Shown here: piece by piece, positions 14,374 through 15,569 of the stretch
Numbering within the stretch: position 1 is the first letter of the stretch
Layout of the letters: each line of letters opens with the position of its first letter
DNA from: JAPUME01 sp964605715
GTDB taxonomy: Bacteria; Acidobacteriota; Terriglobia; UBA7540; JAPUME01
Assembly: GCA_964605715.1 (NCBI GenBank)
Contig: CAZSDV010000050.1
Location: forward strand, 1 to 15,569
DNA: 15,569 nucleotides
Direction of reading: 5' to 3'
Position numbers and translations under genes: made by a program
The notes under the pieces: generated by a model
What the model saw: only the letters and a program-made list of their open reading frames with translations
What the model was told of the DNA's origin: nothing
Databases searched by the model: none

Positions 14374-15201
14374 CTACTTCTTTCCTCGACGGCGGGCGAT
14401 GAGCTTATCTGTTCGGGGATTATTACGTGTTTTATATCCACGGGTTGGCTTCCCCCAGGGAGTTACGGGATGACGACCTCCCGACGCCTTTCCTTCTCCT
14501 CCTCCAAGTGGGTGGTCGACAGGATTCATAGCAACACCACGAACGTTTGGCCGTTTTCCCATCCAGCGCTTTCTCCCCGCTTTTCCAAGTGTAATATTTT
14601 CATGGTCTGGATTTCCGAGTTGGCCAATTGTTGCCATGCAGCGAAGGTTAAACCTACGGACTTCTCCTGAAGGGAGTCGCACTAACCCAATTTTCCCTTC
14701 CTTAGAGAGTAATTGAGCGCTAGTGCCAGCGCTGCGAACTGCTTGAGCTCCCTTTCCAGGCTGAAGTTCAAGGTTGTGAATTGCTGTACCAGCAGGAATA
14801 TTCCCAAGGGGAAGTGAATTTCCAACAATAACATCCGCTTTTTCCCCCGAGAGGATGCGATCCCCCACTTTTAATCCAAGAGGGTAAAGAATGTATCTTT
14901 TGTCTCCGTCAACGTAATGGAGCAAGGAGATGAAGGCAGAACGATTTGGGTCGTATTCTACTGTTGCCACTCGAGCTGGAACACCAATCTTATCCCGCTT
15001 GAAATCGATAACCCGATAGTGCTGCTTGTGGCCTCCTCCACGCTGCCAAACAGTGATTCTTCCTCGATTATTACGACCGCCGGTTTGTTTCTTAGGTTCC
15101 AGAAGTGGGCGATGAGGCCGATCGGTCGTCAATTCTTCAAATCGAAGCGAGGTTCGAAACCGTCTAGATGGCGTTGTGGGGCGAAACTTTTTTATACCCA
15201 T
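14374..15201 (-). CDS. rplB: 50S ribosomal protein L2
   Basis: L2 is one of the most conserved large-subunit proteins and supports the peptidyl transferase centre and bridge B7b. The 275-residue product has GIKKFRPTTPSRR at the start, GRNNRGRITVWQRGGGHKQHYRVIDF, then GDRILSG, IPAGTAIHNLELQPGKGAQ, and MNPVDHPLGGGEGKASGGRH with His230 corresponding to E. coli His229. It ends with NPRTDKLIARRRGKK. A GAGG site lies about eight bases before the ATG. Confidence 0.98.
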   Translation of the reverse strand: MGIKKFRPTTPSRRFRTSLRFEELTTDRPHRPLLEPKKQTGGRNNRGRITVWQRGGGHKQHYRVIDFKRDKIGVPARVATVEYDPNRSAFISLLHYVDGDKRYILYPLGLKVGDRILSGEKADVIVGNSLPLGNIPAGTAIHNLELQPGKGAQAVRSAGTSAQLLSKEGKIGLVRLPSGEVRRFNLRCMATIGQLGNPDHENITLGKAGRKRWMGKRPNVRGVAMNPVDHPLGGGEGKASGGRHPVTPWGKPTRGYKTRNNPRTDKLIARRRGKK

Positions 15202-15222
15202 ATTACGGGCCTCACTTGTCCC

Positions 15223-15519
15223 TTAGATGTTTTCTGCATATTCAGGAATTTTTTCCCCAGCCTTGAGTTTGACATAGGATTTTTTCCAGTCGGAACGGTA
15301 CCCTGTTATTTTCCCTCTGCGGCGCATCTTTCCTGCAAGACTGACTGTGCGCACAGATGCTACTTTTACCTTAAATATTTTTTGTACCGCATCACGGATT
15401 TGTATTTTGTTAGCGTTCGGGTCAACCTGGAAGCAGAGGGTCCGAGTCCTCTCCTTTAAGTCCAATCCTTTTTCGGTAATGATTGGTCGGAGGACTACCT
15501 GGAAAGGGGTTTTTTTCAT
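15223..15519 (-). CDS. rplW: 50S ribosomal protein L23
   Basis: L23 is at the rim of the polypeptide exit and docks trigger factor and SRP. The 98-residue product begins MKKTPFQVVLRPIITEK, contains FQVDPNANKIQIRDAVQKIFKVKVASVRTV, and then the basic loop KMRRRGKITGYRSDWKKSYVKLKAG that enters the tunnel wall, as in the family. Its ATG overlaps the rplD stop as ATGA. Confidence 0.97.
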   Translation of the reverse strand: MKKTPFQVVLRPIITEKGLDLKERTRTLCFQVDPNANKIQIRDAVQKIFKVKVASVRTVSLAGKMRRRGKITGYRSDWKKSYVKLKAGEKIPEYAENI

Positions 15520-15569
15520 ACCAGTACCTCTTGAAGACGTAAAATTGCTGCCTCAGAAAAAAGCACGGT
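15516..15569 (-). CDS. rplD: 50S ribosomal protein L4, C-terminal end only (partial)
   Basis: The window edge cuts the gene, leaving 17 codons and a TGA. They encode TVLFSEAAILRLQEVLV, which fits the C-terminal helix of L4 (a pattern of L-T/S-E-A-x-x-x-L-E-x-x-L). Its position just before rplW, with a four-base ATGA overlap, matches the S10 cluster. L4 binds 23S rRNA domain I and reaches into the tunnel. The call rests largely on context and the short C-terminal match. Confidence 0.8.
   Translation of the reverse strand, partial: TVLFSEAAILRLQEVLV

Noticed and set aside
14917..15459. Plus-strand open frame of 180 codons across rplB and rplW
   Set aside because: Antisense to two well-conserved genes; product resembles no family I know.

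Overview
The window is a bacterial chromosome segment that holds most of the S10, spc and alpha ribosomal-protein clusters as one long leftward (minus-strand) block of 29 genes. Two rightward genes converge on it from the left edge. Read in the direction of transcription, from right to left, the block is rplD (last 17 codons only), rplW, rplB, rpsS, rplV, rpsC, rplP, rpmC, rpsQ, rplN, rplX, rplE, rpsN, rpsH, rplF, rplR, rpsE, rpmD, rplO, secY, adk, map, infA, rpmJ, rpsM, rpsK, rpsD, rpoA, rplQ. This is the widespread bacterial order. No stretch longer than about 90 bases lacks a gene, and I see no mobile element, tRNA, rRNA or CRISPR array.

Left edge (1-876, plus strand): the 3' end of guaB (IMP dehydrogenase), then a small VanZ-like membrane protein gene. 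About 55 bases separate it from the stop of rplQ, where the two transcription units converge.

The genes encode ribosomal proteins of both subunits, initiation factor IF1, the RNA polymerase alpha subunit, the Sec translocon core (SecY), adenylate kinase and methionine aminopeptidase. The block therefore couples ribosome assembly, transcription, N-terminal Met removal, protein export and adenylate balance. Many junctions are ATGA, TAATG or TAGTG overlaps, which suggests translational coupling. Eight of the 28 genes with a visible start appear to use TTG or GTG.

Organism: a bacterium of moderate, slightly AT-leaning composition. The start of the alpha subunit (MLWKGFQKPKR), the L17 style and the secY-adk-map-infA order remind me of Acidobacteriota or nearby lineages. 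This comes from memory and is tentative. S4, S14, L24 and L36 all carry cysteine pairs (zinc-type forms).

I found no undescribed system; the region is mostly ordinary. Points worth a second look are: an apparent frameshift in the essential rplE gene, explicable by an 11-base deletion between short repeats; two intergenic hairpins with the same apex just upstream of rpsD and rpsH; an L30 with a long lysine-rich tail; and an L22 with an unusual N-terminal extension of about 50 residues.
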